Shown here: positions 1-9,270 of the stretch, one piece after another
Layout of the letters: each line of letters starts with the position of its first letter
How positions within the stretch are numbered: position 1 is the first letter of the stretch
Assembly: GCA_015494535.1 (NCBI GenBank)
Contig: WGBC01000093.1
Location: 1-39,087 of the forward strand
Length of the DNA: 39,087 bases
Source of the DNA: Nitratiruptor sp.
Lineage (GTDB): Bacteria > Campylobacterota > Campylobacteria > Campylobacterales > Nitratiruptoraceae
Reading direction: 5' to 3'
The notes under the pieces: generated by a model
What the model saw: only the letters and a program-made list of their open reading frames with translations
Told to the model about the DNA's origin: nothing
Database searches by the model: none
Made by a program: the position numbers and the translations under genes

Positions 1-572
1 AGCTCTTTTGGAGCTGGGAGATTTTCGTCTTTGAGACCGGCGGAGGTGGTGTTGATGATGAGATCATATTTTTTTGTTTGGAAATCTTGCCAAGTATAAG
101 TTTGAAACCCTCTTTTTTCAAAATAGGCCAAGCGTGGTTTGGAGCGATTGAGGATTTCTGGCTCATACCCTTTTTCTCTCAGATACAAAGCGATGGCTTT
201 GGCCGTGCCACCAGCGCCAAGAATGAGTATTTTTTCAAACTCAAACTCTTTTACACTCTCATAAAAACCCGGTGCGTCGGTGTTATAGCCATATATTTTG
301 CCGTTTTTTTCATACCAGGTATTGACTGCTTCTATCTCTTTGGCAATCCCTATCACTACGTCGCTTAGCTTATATGCCCACTCTTTGTGGGGTACCGTGA
401 TATTGACGCCTTTGAGTTTGTAGTGGAAAAAAACGTCTCTTAGCTTCGCTCCATCTTCCACCAAGATTTTGGTATAGCAGCCTTTGAAACCCAGTTTTCC
501 AAAGGCATAGTTATGGATGGTGGGAGAGATGGAGTGGGCTACCGGATTGCCAAAAATTGCGTAGAGTTTCAT
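1..572 (-). CDS. aroE: Shikimate dehydrogenase (NADP+), 3' end outside the window
   Basis: Reduces 3-dehydroshikimate to shikimate in the cytoplasmic pathway to chorismate. Reading the minus strand from the ATG at 572 gives about 190 residues before the window edge. The shikimate-binding SISP lies at residues 14-17, the ITVPHK segment holds the catalytic Lys63, NTD ends at Asp99, and the nucleotide-binding LGAGGTAKA starts near residue 118. The C-terminal third is cut off by the window. The start overlaps the trpE stop (ATGA), so the two are probably translationally coupled and belong to the SPOR-trpE-aroE unit. This is coherent, since both enzymes serve aromatic amino acid synthesis. Identification is firm; only the missing end is unknown. 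Confidence 0.93.
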   Translation of the reverse strand, partial: MKLYAIFGNPVAHSISPTIHNYAFGKLGFKGCYTKILVEDGAKLRDVFFHYKLKGVNITVPHKEWAYKLSDVVIGIAKEIEAVNTWYEKNGKIYGYNTDAPGFYESVKEFEFEKILILGAGGTAKAIALYLREKGYEPEILNRSKPRLAYFEKRGFQTYTWQDFQTKKYDLIINTTSAGLKDENLPAPKE

Positions 573-1978
573 TGGCTCAGCTCCTCGAGGGCTTTTTTGA
601 GTGCGCCGAGTTTGTTGTTGACTTCCAAGTATTCAAGCTCTGGCTTGCTATCTGCCACTATGCCTGCTCCTGCTTGAAATATTACCTTATCTTTTGTAAG
701 CAGAGCGGTTCTAATAGTAATGGCGCTATCCATATCGCCGTTGAAGCCAAAGTAACCGATGCTTCCGCTGTAATACCCTCTCTTAAGCCCCTCAAATTCA
801 GCAATCAGCTCCATTGCCCGAATCTTTGGTGCTCCTGTCATGGTACCGGCTGTGAATGTGGCCATGAAGAGATCGAACATGTCGTATTTGCTATCGAGCA
901 CACCCACCACGTCGCTTACCATGTGCATGACATGGCTATAGCGCTCCACTCGCATGATTTGCGGCACTTTCACAGTGCCAGCCTTCGCCACTCTTCCCAC
1001 ATCGTTGCGCCCAAGATCTATGAGCATTACGTGTTCTGCTACCTCTTTTGGATCATTGAGCATCTCTTTTTCAAGCTCTAAATCTCTTTTTGGGGTATTG
1101 CCTCTTTTTCTAGTCCCTGCGATTGGGCGTAGCAAGATTTCGTTGTCGGTTAGTCGCACCATCACCTCCGGGCTGCTACCTGCAATTGCAAAATCTTCGA
1201 ATTCCAGCAAAAAGAGATAGGGAGATGGATTAAGCGATCGCAGTTTGCGATAGAAGCTGAAACGATCCACTATTGCTTTTTGAATGAGGCGGTTGGATAT
1301 GACGATTTGAAAAACGTCTCCGCTTCGTATCATTCTCTTGCTTTTTTGTACCATCTCAAAAAACTCCTCTTTGGAGTGGGCGAACTGAGGCTCTCCTAAG
1401 AGTTTTGCTCTTTTTAAAGGAGTGTAGCGGTAGCCATCTTTGATGGAGGCTTCTATTTGTTCAAATGTATCGGCTATTTTTTTGTCTGAGCTAATGAGCG
1501 TAAGTGAAGAGTTTTTGTGTGAAAAGGCTAATATGAGTTTTGGGCGCAGCATGTAGAAATCTGGGGTGTGCAGCTCGTCTTTTAGGTTTTGCATGTACCT
1601 TTGCAGGACTGGCTCGAACTGCTGCACCATATCGTAGCCAATGTAGCCTATAAATCCATCTACGAAGCCAACTTGCAGTTTCTTGGAGATCTCTTTGTAA
1701 TAGGAAAAATCGATATTTTTGTAGTAGCGCTTCAAAAAGAGTAGTGGATTGGCATTCACTTTTTGGACCTTGCCTTTTTCATTTTTATAGTAGCTTTTGC
1801 CATTTTCATGCCAAAGTGCCTCTTTTTCTCCGCAAACGATGTAGCTAAAGTTGCCTTCACTCGTATTGAGCACGCTTTCAAAGAGATAGCTTTTTTCGTT
1901 TTTGAAAAACTCTTTGAGCTTTTCATAGAGTGCAATAGGAGTAAATTCGTCAAGCATAAACTGCTTATGGTATATCAT
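569..1978 (-). CDS. trpE: Anthranilate synthase component I (chorismate-binding)
   Basis: A 469-residue member of the anthranilate synthase I / aminodeoxychorismate synthase I family, which converts chorismate to anthranilate with ammonia supplied by a TrpG glutaminase. The C-terminal chorismate-binding domain is complete: PIAGTRKRG, LIDLGRNDVGRV and TMTGAPKIRAME are all present. The N-terminal YLFES (residues 31-35) resembles the LLES element that binds tryptophan in feedback-inhibited TrpE, which favours TrpE over PabB. No trpG is adjacent, so PabB cannot be fully excluded from sequence alone. The start lies directly after the stop of the SPOR gene. The stop overlaps the aroE ATG, indicating one transcript. 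Confidence 0.85.
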   Translation of the reverse strand: MIYHKQFMLDEFTPIALYEKLKEFFKNEKSYLFESVLNTSEGNFSYIVCGEKEALWHENGKSYYKNEKGKVQKVNANPLLFLKRYYKNIDFSYYKEISKKLQVGFVDGFIGYIGYDMVQQFEPVLQRYMQNLKDELHTPDFYMLRPKLILAFSHKNSSLTLISSDKKIADTFEQIEASIKDGYRYTPLKRAKLLGEPQFAHSKEEFFEMVQKSKRMIRSGDVFQIVISNRLIQKAIVDRFSFYRKLRSLNPSPYLFLLEFEDFAIAGSSPEVMVRLTDNEILLRPIAGTRKRGNTPKRDLELEKEMLNDPKEVAEHVMLIDLGRNDVGRVAKAGTVKVPQIMRVERYSHVMHMVSDVVGVLDSKYDMFDLFMATFTAGTMTGAPKIRAMELIAEFEGLKRGYYSGSIGYFGFNGDMDSAITIRTALLTKDKVIFQAGAGIVADSKPELEYLEVNNKLGALKKALEELSQ

Positions 1979-2734
1979 CTATTTAACCTTTGTGATAAAT
2001 GCGTTTTTACTAATTTTTGCTCTAATTTTTGGCAAATTACGGCTTGCCTCTTTGCGAGAAGAGAATGGTCCAACATAGACTCTGCGCACTTTTTTGCCGT
2101 TGATATTGAACTCTTTGATAATGTAAGAAAATCCCGCTTTTTTGATGGAGGCAAGAAACTTTTTGTCGGGAGCGTATTTCAAAAATGCGCCAACTTGGAT
2201 GTAATACGATCCTTTTTTTGCAACTTTCGCAGGTGCAGGCTTTTTCGTTGTCTTTTTTTCTTTGGAGGGTTTTGATGCTTTTGGGGTTGTGGATTTAGCT
2301 TTGGTTGCAGCAGCAGGTTTGGCGGGTTGCGGTTTTGGTAAGGCTTTTTGCTGGAGTGGCTTCGTCGCTTTTTCTTGGTGGGCCAGCTTTTTCTCTTGGC
2401 TCATTACTTCGTTGATGACCTGTTGCACCTCTTCATCTTTCGTCTCCGGTTCGCTGACAATTGGCACCTCTTGGAACTCGTCGCTTTTCGTGGCAGCTTC
2501 GCTTTGGGCGATGAGCTCGTTCGTATCTATGAGGCTCTCTTGCGGCGTCGAAGATGAGTCGGAGACCATTTTGACGATGCTGATAACGATAATGAAGATG
2601 AGAGCTAATGAGCCTCCAATGAGAAGATAGCGCTTTATTCTGTCTTTTTTTTCAAATTTTTCTAGGACGATATCATCAAGTTCGTTGGTATGAAGCTCTT
2701 CAAGGTTTTCAAAATCCAGTTTTTCGTTTTCCAT
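1979..2734 (-). CDS. SPOR-domain membrane protein
   Basis: About 251 residues in single-pass topology. There is an acidic cytoplasmic N-terminus, one membrane segment (YLLIGGSLALIFIIVISIV, about residues 35-53) and a long Lys/Pro/Ala-rich linker. The C-terminal SPOR domain starts at GSYYIQVGAF and runs to the end. SPOR domains bind glycan strands lacking stem peptides and target proteins to the division septum, so a role in cell-wall remodelling or division is expected; the exact function is not readable. The start is set at the Met preceded by AAAGGA. An in-frame Met 20 codons upstream has no ribosome site and lies over the promoter. First gene of the SPOR-trpE-aroE unit. Confidence 0.85.
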   Translation of the reverse strand: MENEKLDFENLEELHTNELDDIVLEKFEKKDRIKRYLLIGGSLALIFIIVISIVKMVSDSSSTPQESLIDTNELIAQSEAATKSDEFQEVPIVSEPETKDEEVQQVINEVMSQEKKLAHQEKATKPLQQKALPKPQPAKPAAATKAKSTTPKASKPSKEKKTTKKPAPAKVAKKGSYYIQVGAFLKYAPDKKFLASIKKAGFSYIIKEFNINGKKVRRVYVGPFSSRKEASRNLPKIRAKISKNAFITKVK

Positions 2735-2761
2735 GGAAAATCCTTTGAGATAGATGCAATA

Positions 2762-2767
2762 ATTATA
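2762..2767 (-). promoter_or_regulatory. Putative -10 box for the SPOR-trpE-aroE transcript
   Basis: The minus strand reads TATAAT here, about 28 nt upstream of the chosen start. It lies in an AT-rich stretch between the glyA terminator hairpin and the gene. No convincing -35 hexamer is visible, which is common in Campylobacterota promoters. Confidence 0.5.
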
Positions 2768-2794
2768 ATATATTTTACTAAAAGAGAGCTTCAA

Positions 2795-2821
2795 AACGAG
2801 GAAGCAGAGCGCCTCCTCGTT
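2795..2821 (-). terminator. Hairpin downstream of glyA
   Basis: An 8-bp perfect stem (AACGAGGA with TCCTCGTT) closes an 11-nt loop directly after the glyA stop. On the minus strand it is followed by a short run of four T. It marks a plausible end of the gatC-pilT-cvpA-lysS-glyA transcript, although the T-tract is short. Confidence 0.55.
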
Positions 2822-4067
2822 AGAAAGTAGGCTGATCGTAGATGACGAATTTGCGAGCTAGGGCTTGCATCTCCTCTTTGATTTTTTCTTGGAGGTTGAT
2901 ATCTTCTATGTTGTCTAAGACATCGGCTATGCGATTGGCTATAAGCTCGAACTCGGCCTCTTTCATGCCCCTTGCTGTCAGAGCAGGGCTACCGATACGA
3001 ATACCGCTTGTGACGAAGGGGCTTCTTGTCTCGCCAGGGACGGTATTTTTGTTGACGGTGATGCCAGCTCTTCCAAGGGCTTCATCTGCATCTTTGCCAC
3101 TAAAATTTTTATCCAAAAAGCTCACAAGCACCAAGTGGTTGTCAGTGCCACCACTAACGACATTGTAGCCTCTATTCATCAAGACTGTTGCAAGTGTTTC
3201 TGCGTTGCGGCGCACCTGCTTGGCATACTCTTTCCACTCTGGCTTGAGATTTTCACCAAAGCCTACGGCTTTAGCGGCGATTACATGTACAAGAGGACCA
3301 CCTTGAAGACCTGGGAAGATGGCGGAGTTGACCTTTTTAGCAATCTCTTCGTCGTTTGTCATGATCATGCCGCCTCTTGGGCCACGCAAGGTTTTATGAG
3401 TAGTGGTGGTGACCACGTCGCAGTAAGGAAATGGGCTTGGATGCTCGCCTGCTGCCACAAGCCCGGCGATATGGGCGATGTCCGCCATGAGTATCGCACC
3501 AACTTCATCCGCGATTTCACGAAATTTCTTAAAATCTATCACCCTTGGATAGGCGCTTGCCCCACATACGATCATTTTTGGCTTCACAATTTTCGCAATA
3601 TCTAAAACCCTGTCGTAATCGATCCAGCCTTCGTCGTTGACACCATAGAAAAAGCTTTGGTAGATCTTGCCGCTGGCGTTGACTTTGGCGCCATGCGTGA
3701 GGTGCCCGCCATGGCTTAGATCCATTCCCAAAATCTTGTCATAAGGTTTTAGCAACGCCAAATAGACGCCTTGGTTCGCTTGGCTGCCAGAGTGGGGCTG
3801 GACATTGACATATTCGCAGCCAAAGAGCTTCTTGGCTCTCTCGATTGCAAGCTCCTCAATTGCGTCAGCATACTCGCACCCACCATAGTAGCGCTTACCT
3901 GGATAGCCTTCTGCGTATTTATTGGTAAAGACGCTGCCCATAGCCTCCATCACTGCTGGGGAGGTGAAATTCTCGCTGGCGATCATCTCTAGATGATCCG
4001 TTTGGCGCTGTAGTTCCTTTTCTAAAATCTCATACACTTTCGGATCGGCGTTTTTCAAAAAATCCAT
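2820..4067 (-). CDS. glyA: Serine hydroxymethyltransferase
   Basis: PLP enzyme that interconverts serine and glycine while charging tetrahydrofolate with a one-carbon unit. The 415 residues match the usual bacterial length. The substrate-binding start ([21 protein letters not shown]), the [18 protein letters not shown] segment and the PLP-lysine motif [14 protein letters not shown] are all intact. It starts 1 nt after the lysS stop in a gene row with lysS, cvpA, pilT and gatC. A hairpin follows its stop. No anomaly seen. Confidence 0.97.
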   Translation of the reverse strand: MDFLKNADPKVYEILEKELQRQTDHLEMIASENFTSPAVMEAMGSVFTNKYAEGYPGKRYYGGCEYADAIEELAIERAKKLFGCEYVNVQPHSGSQANQGVYLALLKPYDKILGMDLSHGGHLTHGAKVNASGKIYQSFFYGVNDEGWIDYDRVLDIAKIVKPKMIVCGASAYPRVIDFKKFREIADEVGAILMADIAHIAGLVAAGEHPSPFPYCDVVTTTTHKTLRGPRGGMIMTNDEEIAKKVNSAIFPGLQGGPLVHVIAAKAVGFGENLKPEWKEYAKQVRRNAETLATVLMNRGYNVVSGGTDNHLVLVSFLDKNFSGKDADEALGRAGITVNKNTVPGETRSPFVTSGIRIGSPALTARGMKEAEFELIANRIADVLDNIEDINLQEKIKEEMQALARKFVIYDQPTF

Positions 4068-4068
4068 A

Positions 4069-5574
4069 TTACTCCTTTTCTTCTTTTGGTAGTGGTCTCA
4101 TAGCAGGAAAGAGGATGACGTCACGAATGGAGTGCTGGTTGGTCAGCAGCATTACGAGCCTATCGATCCCGATTCCCTCTCCAGCGGTTGGCGGCATGCC
4201 ATAGCCTAGAGCTCGTACGAAATCCTCATCCATATGCATGGCCTCGTCATCCACCTCTTTGGCGGCCACTTGCGCTTTGAAACGCTCGTACTGATCGAGT
4301 GGATCGTTGAGCTCGTTGAAGCCGTTTGCGATCTCTTTGCCGGCGATAAAGAGTTCGAAACGCTCGGCAATGTTCGGATCCTCGTCACTTCTTCTTGCAA
4401 GTGGGCTGATCTCTATCGGAAAATGGGTGATGAAAGTGGGGTTGATAAGTTTCTCTTCCACGAAATTATCGAAAAGCTCCGCTTGCAATGCTCCAAGTGG
4501 GAGTTTGTGGGCAAACTCCAATTCGATACCTCTCTCTTTGAGATATGTGATAATCTTCTCTTTGTCTTCCACTACATCTTCCGGCACATTCCCGATTTCG
4601 ATAATCGCATCTTTGTATTTGATTTTATCGAACGGGGTGCTAAAGTCGATAGTATGCTCGCCATAAGGCAGCTTCTTGGGAAGTCCCAGCTTTTCGAAAA
4701 GGTAGTCGAAGAGATCTTCTGTCAGCTTCATCAAATCTTCGTAGGTATGGTATGCCCAGTAGAATTCGATCATAGTAAATTCTGGGTTATGGGTGGCATC
4801 CATCCCTTCGTTTCTAAAGTTTCTGTTGATCTCAAATACCGCTTCAAAACCGCCTACTATGAGGCGTTTGAGGTAAAGTTCTGGCGCGATTCTTAGATAC
4901 CTGTCCACGCCAAGAGCGTTGTGGTGCGTGACGAACGGTCTGGCGTTCGCTCCACCAGGGATCGGGTGCATCATAGGAGTCTCTACCTCCAAGAACCCAT
5001 GCTCTTCGAAAAAGGATCGAATGAGGCTTACGATGCGGCTTCTAAGCATAAAAACCTTTTTTACTTCCGGATTCATGATGAGATCCAGATATCTTTGCCT
5101 ATAGCGAAGCTCTTTGTCCTGTAAGCCGTGATACTTCTCAGGAAGTGGGACAATTGCTTTGGTGACAAGGTTGAGTTCATTGGCATGAAGAGTCAATTCA
5201 CCCGTTTTCGTAACAAACGGATGGCCAATCGCTTCGATGATGTCGCCAACTTCTATGAGCTTTTTGACTCTTTTGAACCACTCTTTGCCAAGGCTGTCTT
5301 GGTTGAAGTAGATCTGCACGATGCCGCTCTCATCCTCGATTTTGGCAAAAGCGGCTTTACCCATATGGCGCAAGAATTTGATACGCCCGTTGAGCTTGAC
5401 GCAGACCTTTTCGTCCTTTTTTTCTTCGAGCTCTTTGACGTAGGCATATTTTTCCAAAAATTCGCTATTTTTTATCTCTTTGCAAAACCCGTGCCCGTAA
5501 GGGTTGACGCCAAGTTCTTTGAGCTCCTTGGCTTTTTGGATTCGTTGCTGTTCATATTGATTGTCAAATATCAA
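4069..5574 (-). CDS. lysS: Lysyl-tRNA synthetase, class II
   Basis: Charges tRNA-Lys. The 501 residues carry an N-terminal OB-fold anticodon-binding domain (about residues 55-165, including [21 protein letters not shown]). A class II catalytic core follows, with the [10 protein letters not shown] region, motif 2 ([20 protein letters not shown]) and motif 3 ([13 protein letters not shown]). The start overlaps the cvpA stop by ATGA. The stop is 1 nt before glyA. Sequence and length are typical of housekeeping LysS. Confidence 0.97.
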   Translation of the reverse strand: MIFDNQYEQQRIQKAKELKELGVNPYGHGFCKEIKNSEFLEKYAYVKELEEKKDEKVCVKLNGRIKFLRHMGKAAFAKIEDESGIVQIYFNQDSLGKEWFKRVKKLIEVGDIIEAIGHPFVTKTGELTLHANELNLVTKAIVPLPEKYHGLQDKELRYRQRYLDLIMNPEVKKVFMLRSRIVSLIRSFFEEHGFLEVETPMMHPIPGGANARPFVTHHNALGVDRYLRIAPELYLKRLIVGGFEAVFEINRNFRNEGMDATHNPEFTMIEFYWAYHTYEDLMKLTEDLFDYLFEKLGLPKKLPYGEHTIDFSTPFDKIKYKDAIIEIGNVPEDVVEDKEKIITYLKERGIELEFAHKLPLGALQAELFDNFVEEKLINPTFITHFPIEISPLARRSDEDPNIAERFELFIAGKEIANGFNELNDPLDQYERFKAQVAAKEVDDEAMHMDEDFVRALGYGMPPTAGEGIGIDRLVMLLTNQHSIRDVILFPAMRPLPKEEKE

Positions 5575-6206
5575 TGCTGCTCCTTGCTAGAATTGTTTTC
5601 TATACTTTTTTTGATGTTTTCCAGTGCGCTTTGGGTGGCACTCTCTTTAGCGTCACTGGATAGCTGCTTGCCAAAGGCACTGCCTTGCTTTTTGACTTCA
5701 GGTGCGATGAAATCTTCAGGCTTGAGCTTGATAATGTAGCCTCCCGTTTGGACAAGTAGCGGGTAGAGAATGGAGTTTTTGGTGTATTTCATCACCATCT
5801 TCTTTGTCAGTTCTATACTAGAAAGAGCGTAGACGATGACGGAAAAAATCAAGAATATCTTTGCCCATCCAAACAGAAGCCCGAAAAGTTTGTTGAAAAA
5901 CCCCATACCGCTTGCGTGGGTGAGTTTTGTGACGAGGTTGGCAAGAATCACCATGGCTATCCAAATGCCAAAGAGTCCGGCCAAAAACCCAACGAACGTA
6001 AGGGCTGCCTCGTTTTTGATGTGAAAAATATTATCGCTTATCCATCTGCCCACCTCTTCGGCGTAGCGCGAGCCATAGTAGATACCTCCGATGATACCAG
6101 CTAGGCCGAAAAACTCTTTGATAAATCCATCGATAATGCCCTTGAGTCCCAAAAAGAGGATAAGTGCACCAATTATAAGATCGAAATAACTCAACTCTGC
6201 CGCCAT
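5571..6206 (-). CDS. cvpA: CvpA-family membrane protein
   Basis: A 211-residue protein with four predicted membrane segments in the first 135 residues (starting [19 protein letters not shown]), as in the colicin V production family. A charged tail of about 75 residues follows. The family is linked to envelope homeostasis and bile or stress tolerance in other bacteria, but its molecular activity is unsettled. AAGGAC precedes the ATG. It sits between pilT and lysS and overlaps lysS by 4 nt, so it is co-transcribed. The family call is good; the function is open. Confidence 0.82.
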   Translation of the reverse strand: MAAELSYFDLIIGALILFLGLKGIIDGFIKEFFGLAGIIGGIYYGSRYAEEVGRWISDNIFHIKNEAALTFVGFLAGLFGIWIAMVILANLVTKLTHASGMGFFNKLFGLLFGWAKIFLIFSVIVYALSSIELTKKMVMKYTKNSILYPLLVQTGGYIIKLKPEDFIAPEVKKQGSAFGKQLSSDAKESATQSALENIKKSIENNSSKEQH

Positions 6207-6215
6207 AAATGTCCT

Positions 6216-7280
6216 TTAAAGATTTCTTACAAAATTGATAAGCTCTTCTGGGCGATTGGAATATTTGAGTGCGGTATCTTTGTCGATAACCTTTTGCAAA
6301 AGAAGCTTTTGCAACACTTTCGTCTGTGTTTGCATGCCGGTCTGCTGCTGGTTGAGCTGCATTTGCGAATAGATCTGATGGATCTTGTTCTCTCTGATGA
6401 GGTTAGCGATAGCCGGGTTGTTGATGAGAATCTCGTGCACCGCGATCCTGCCCCCACCAATTTTTGGCAAAAGTGCTTGGGAGATGACGGCTACGAGGCT
6501 GGTAGAAAGCTGGGCTCTGATTTGTGGCTGTTCGTCGCCGCTAAAGACGTCTATGATCCTGTTGATGGTTTGGGGAGCTGAATTAGTATGCAGCGTCCCA
6601 AATACAAGGTGCCCTGTTTCGGCTGCGGTGAGGGCTGCTTTGATGGTCTCTTGATCGCGCATCTCGCCGATGAGAATGACGTCTGGATCTTCACGCAGGG
6701 CGTATTTGAGCGCGGTGGCGTAGCTTTTGGTATCGAGTCCAATTTCTCTGTGGGAGAAGAGCGATTTTTTATTTTTATGTACGAATTCCACAGGATCCTC
6801 GATGGTGATGATGTGCTTGTTTTCATTTTCGTTTATTTCGTTGAGCATTGCGGCAAGGGTGGTTGATTTACCGCTGCCCGTAGGTCCCGTGACGAGGATG
6901 AGTCCTTTTTCTCTTTTGATGATCTCCTTGAAAATGGGAGGTTGTCCCAATTCATCGATACTGGGGATATCTTCTGGGATGATACGAAAGGCGGCCGCGA
7001 TTTGATCCAATGTTTTGTAGTAGTTTGCTCTAAATCTTCCTACGTTTGGAACGCTAAAAGCGAAATCGAGCTCGAAATTCTCTTCGAACTCCTTTTTCTG
7101 CTTGTCGGTAAGTAAGGTATAGCAGAGATTTTGGATCTCGTCACCTGTGAGCATAGGGAGGTTGAGGGGCACGAGTTTGCCATCAATCCTCACTTGCGGC
7201 TCACTGCCGGCTACAAGGTGCAGATCCGATGCTTTGTGGGCTACGACAGTTTTAAGCAGTGTAGTAATATCTAGCTGCAT
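6216..7280 (-). CDS. pilT: PilT-type twitching/retraction ATPase
   Basis: Hexameric secretion-type ATPase that drives type IV pilus retraction. The sequence has the N-terminal PAS-like domain (SDLHL near residue 19), Walker A GPTGSGKST at residues 132-140, the acidic TIEDPVEF, Walker B region (LREDPDVILIGEMRD) and the His box GHLVFGTLHTNSA. The AIRE-like retraction element near the C-terminus reads AIANLIRENKIHQI. The ATG at 7280 is preferred to a TTG one codon upstream. It sits 11 nt after gatC. No other pilus genes are in the window, so its partner pilus is encoded elsewhere. Confidence 0.9.
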   Translation of the reverse strand: MQLDITTLLKTVVAHKASDLHLVAGSEPQVRIDGKLVPLNLPMLTGDEIQNLCYTLLTDKQKKEFEENFELDFAFSVPNVGRFRANYYKTLDQIAAAFRIIPEDIPSIDELGQPPIFKEIIKREKGLILVTGPTGSGKSTTLAAMLNEINENENKHIITIEDPVEFVHKNKKSLFSHREIGLDTKSYATALKYALREDPDVILIGEMRDQETIKAALTAAETGHLVFGTLHTNSAPQTINRIIDVFSGDEQPQIRAQLSTSLVAVISQALLPKIGGGRIAVHEILINNPAIANLIRENKIHQIYSQMQLNQQQTGMQTQTKVLQKLLLQKVIDKDTALKYSNRPEELINFVRNL

Positions 7281-7291
7281 CAATAAAGACC

Positions 7292-7585
7292 CTACTCTAT
7301 GATTTTTGGTACTATGAAGAAGTTGTCGCTACTTTTTGGAGCGTTTTGCAAAATCTTTTCGCCTATTTCGCTATTGGAGACTGGTTCGTCCTTACGAAGG
7401 GGAGCGCTTGCTTCCATTGGGCTAAAGGTTGCGCTATAAGCACTTAAGTCCAATTCTTCCAAAACGTCCACAAATTCCAAAAATTTGTTGAGATCTTCCA
7501 AAATGCGTTCCCTGTTTTCTTCTTTTATTTCGATCATACTGAGATTTTGAAGTCTTGTAAGCAGTGCTTGATCGATCTTTTTCAT
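7292..7585 (-). CDS. gatC: Aspartyl/glutamyl-tRNA amidotransferase subunit C
   Basis: A 97-residue small subunit of the GatCAB amidotransferase, which converts misacylated Glu-tRNA-Gln (and Asp-tRNA-Asn) to the amide form. Family hallmarks are the N-terminal helical part, the KFLEFVDVLEELDLS region and the conserved acidic/proline C-terminal stretch (APLRKDEPVSNS). It is first in the minus-strand row leading to glyA. A TAAAAT -10 candidate lies about 28 nt upstream. The gene is consistent with indirect tRNA-Gln charging in this lineage, relevant to the tRNA-Gln at 25655. Confidence 0.88.
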   Translation of the reverse strand: MKKIDQALLTRLQNLSMIEIKEENRERILEDLNKFLEFVDVLEELDLSAYSATFSPMEASAPLRKDEPVSNSEIGEKILQNAPKSSDNFFIVPKIIE

Positions 7586-7612
7586 CCAAAAGCCTTCATG
7601 AAAATTTTTTGT

Positions 7613-7618
7613 ATTTTA
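7613..7618 (-). promoter_or_regulatory. Putative -10 box for the gatC transcript
   Basis: The minus strand reads TAAAAT, about 28 nt before the gatC start in the divergent gatC/yfgM spacer. A plus-strand TAAAAT at 7622-7627 could serve the opposite gene. Both rest on the hexamer alone. Confidence 0.4.
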
Positions 7619-7675
7619 CCATAAAATAATCTTTTGTTTGCTAAGATTAGAGCAAGTAAAATAAAGGAGCAGGGC

Positions 7676-8278
7676 TTGGGCACGAAAGAGAATATCGAAT
7701 ATATCAAAAATGAACTGAGCAACGAAGAGAAGTTTTTAGAATCAGTTATAAAAGCTGAGAAATTTTATAAAAAGCACAAAAAGAAGATAGTCGGCATCTT
7801 CATGGCTCTCGTGATAGCTAGTGCGGGATATGTAGGATATGAGATGAAAGTGGAGCATGATTTACGTGTGAGTAACGAAGCTTATCAGAAACTTTTGCAA
7901 AATCCCGATGACAAAGAGGCGCTACAGACTCTGCAGTCGAAAAACGAAAAGCTCTATCATCTCTTTTTGTATCAACAAGCAGTGAAGAAGAAGGACAAAG
8001 ATGCTTTGCAAAAGATTGCTGCCGGCAGCGATCCAATCCTTGCGGATCTGGCGAAATACCATGTGGCGGCTCTGGATAAAGATAGCGCTGCGCTGGATCA
8101 TTACGCCATCGATTCCAATGCTATTTTGCGAGAACTCGCAATTTTGGATGAGAGCTATTTGATGATGAATCAAAAAAATATAGCAAAAGCGAGAGAAAAG
8201 CTATCTAAAATAGAGAAATCTCCAGCCACTCCATATGCGCTGCTGCTTGGGCACTATGGGGCAAAGGTTGTACGATGA
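7676..8278 (+). CDS. YfgM-like membrane-anchored TPR protein
   Basis: About 200 residues: a charged cytoplasmic N-terminus, one membrane segment near residues 40-58 (IVGIFMALVIASAGYVGYEM) and a helical TPR-like C-terminal half with KIAAGSDPILADLAKYHVAAL. This resembles YfgM, the inner-membrane protein that contacts SecYEG and periplasmic chaperones. The next gene encodes a BamB-like propeller lipoprotein, reproducing the yfgM-bamB order known from Gammaproteobacteria, which supports the call. The TTG start at 7676 is chosen because AAGGAG lies 7 nt before it; an upstream in-frame TTG at 7634 has no ribosome site. Confidence 0.68.
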   Translation: MGTKENIEYIKNELSNEEKFLESVIKAEKFYKKHKKKIVGIFMALVIASAGYVGYEMKVEHDLRVSNEAYQKLLQNPDDKEALQTLQSKNEKLYHLFLYQQAVKKKDKDALQKIAAGSDPILADLAKYHVAALDKDSAALDHYAIDSNAILRELAILDESYLMMNQKNIAKAREKLSKIEKSPATPYALLLGHYGAKVVR

Positions 8279-9270
8279 GATGGCTTGTAGTGGCTGTGGT
8301 TTCGCTATTTATGTTGGCGGGATGTGGCTCCAAACACTATTTTGAGCCCCAAGAGATTGCCGGATATGTGAGCTTCGATGGGGAATTGCCTGCGAGCATA
8401 AAGGATGTGCTAAGGGATGGCGCCACATTGGAGAATGGCAACTTCATCTCCAAAGATGGCTTGGAAAAAGAAAAATTACCTAAAGGGTATCTTTTCATCA
8501 ACAAAAGTGAAGGTTACTACATTGCTGCCAAGCCCTGCGGCGATCTACTCATCATTGATAGCAAAAGCAAAAAAAGCTGGCACAAGAAGTTCGAACAAAA
8601 AGGCGTAATTGCCGCAGCAGTGCATAAAGGCGTGGCTGCGCTCGTGTTTGATGACAACTCGCTGATGCTGTACGATTTTGCAAATGACAAAATAATCTAC
8701 ACTTCCAAGCAATCCAAAGCGATCGCAGTGGATACCAAGATAGCCAATCCCTACTTTTTGGGCGAATTGGCCATTTTCCCTACGCTTGATGGCAAGTTGG
8801 TAGTGGTGGATCCCAAAGGCAAAGAGCTTCGCACGATTATTGTGGGCACCGATACGCACTTTAATAATGTGATCTTTTTGAGCGTCATTGACGAGAAGCT
8901 AATCGCTGCGACGCCAAACAAGATAGTCTCTGTGAGCCCTACATATACCAACACCCTTGATATTGCGCTCAGTGACGTGGTGTACGTTAAGGATAGGGTA
9001 TATCTGCTCAGCAAAGATGGCGAGGTGCTTTTGGCCGATCCTGAGCTCAATATTTTAAAAAGAAGAAAATACCCTTTTGCACACTTTGTAGGGGCGATTT
9101 ATGGCGAATATATCTATGTCATCGAGAAAGAGGGCTATATCGTGGCTTTGGACAGGGATTTGAGAGCTTCGAACATTTTCAAGTTTCCAGAAGCGGTGGA
9201 GGAGTATATATTCGTGGCGGGTGACAAGGTCTTTTACGACGATAAATATTTCACGCTCCAAAAGCCATGA
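8275..9270 (+). CDS. BamB-like beta-propeller lipoprotein
   Basis: A 331-residue outer-membrane lipoprotein candidate. A type II signal peptide ends in LAGC, with the lipidated Cys at residue 17. The rest is a repetitive beta-rich protein with recurring blade-like units such as YLFINKSEGYYIAA, GVAALVFDDNSLMLYDF and RVYLLSKDGEVLLAD, characteristic of PQQ-type propellers. In E. coli, BamB is a scaffold of the BAM complex that inserts outer-membrane proteins. The immediately preceding YfgM-like gene (4-nt overlap) supports orthology. Blade sequences are divergent, so the assignment is to the fold and context rather than proven BamB function. Confidence 0.68.
   Translation: MRWLVVAVVSLFMLAGCGSKHYFEPQEIAGYVSFDGELPASIKDVLRDGATLENGNFISKDGLEKEKLPKGYLFINKSEGYYIAAKPCGDLLIIDSKSKKSWHKKFEQKGVIAAAVHKGVAALVFDDNSLMLYDFANDKIIYTSKQSKAIAVDTKIANPYFLGELAIFPTLDGKLVVVDPKGKELRTIIVGTDTHFNNVIFLSVIDEKLIAATPNKIVSVSPTYTNTLDIALSDVVYVKDRVYLLSKDGEVLLADPELNILKRRKYPFAHFVGAIYGEYIYVIEKEGYIVALDRDLRASNIFKFPEAVEEYIFVAGDKVFYDDKYFTLQKP

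Noticed and set aside
557-1081. 174-codon plus-strand frame opposite trpE
   Set aside because: Antisense shadow of the clearly supported trpE; composition rich in His/Cys and no family features.
1763-2275. 170-codon plus-strand frame opposite trpE and the SPOR gene
   Set aside because: It spans two real genes in antisense, with Phe/Cys-rich shadow composition.
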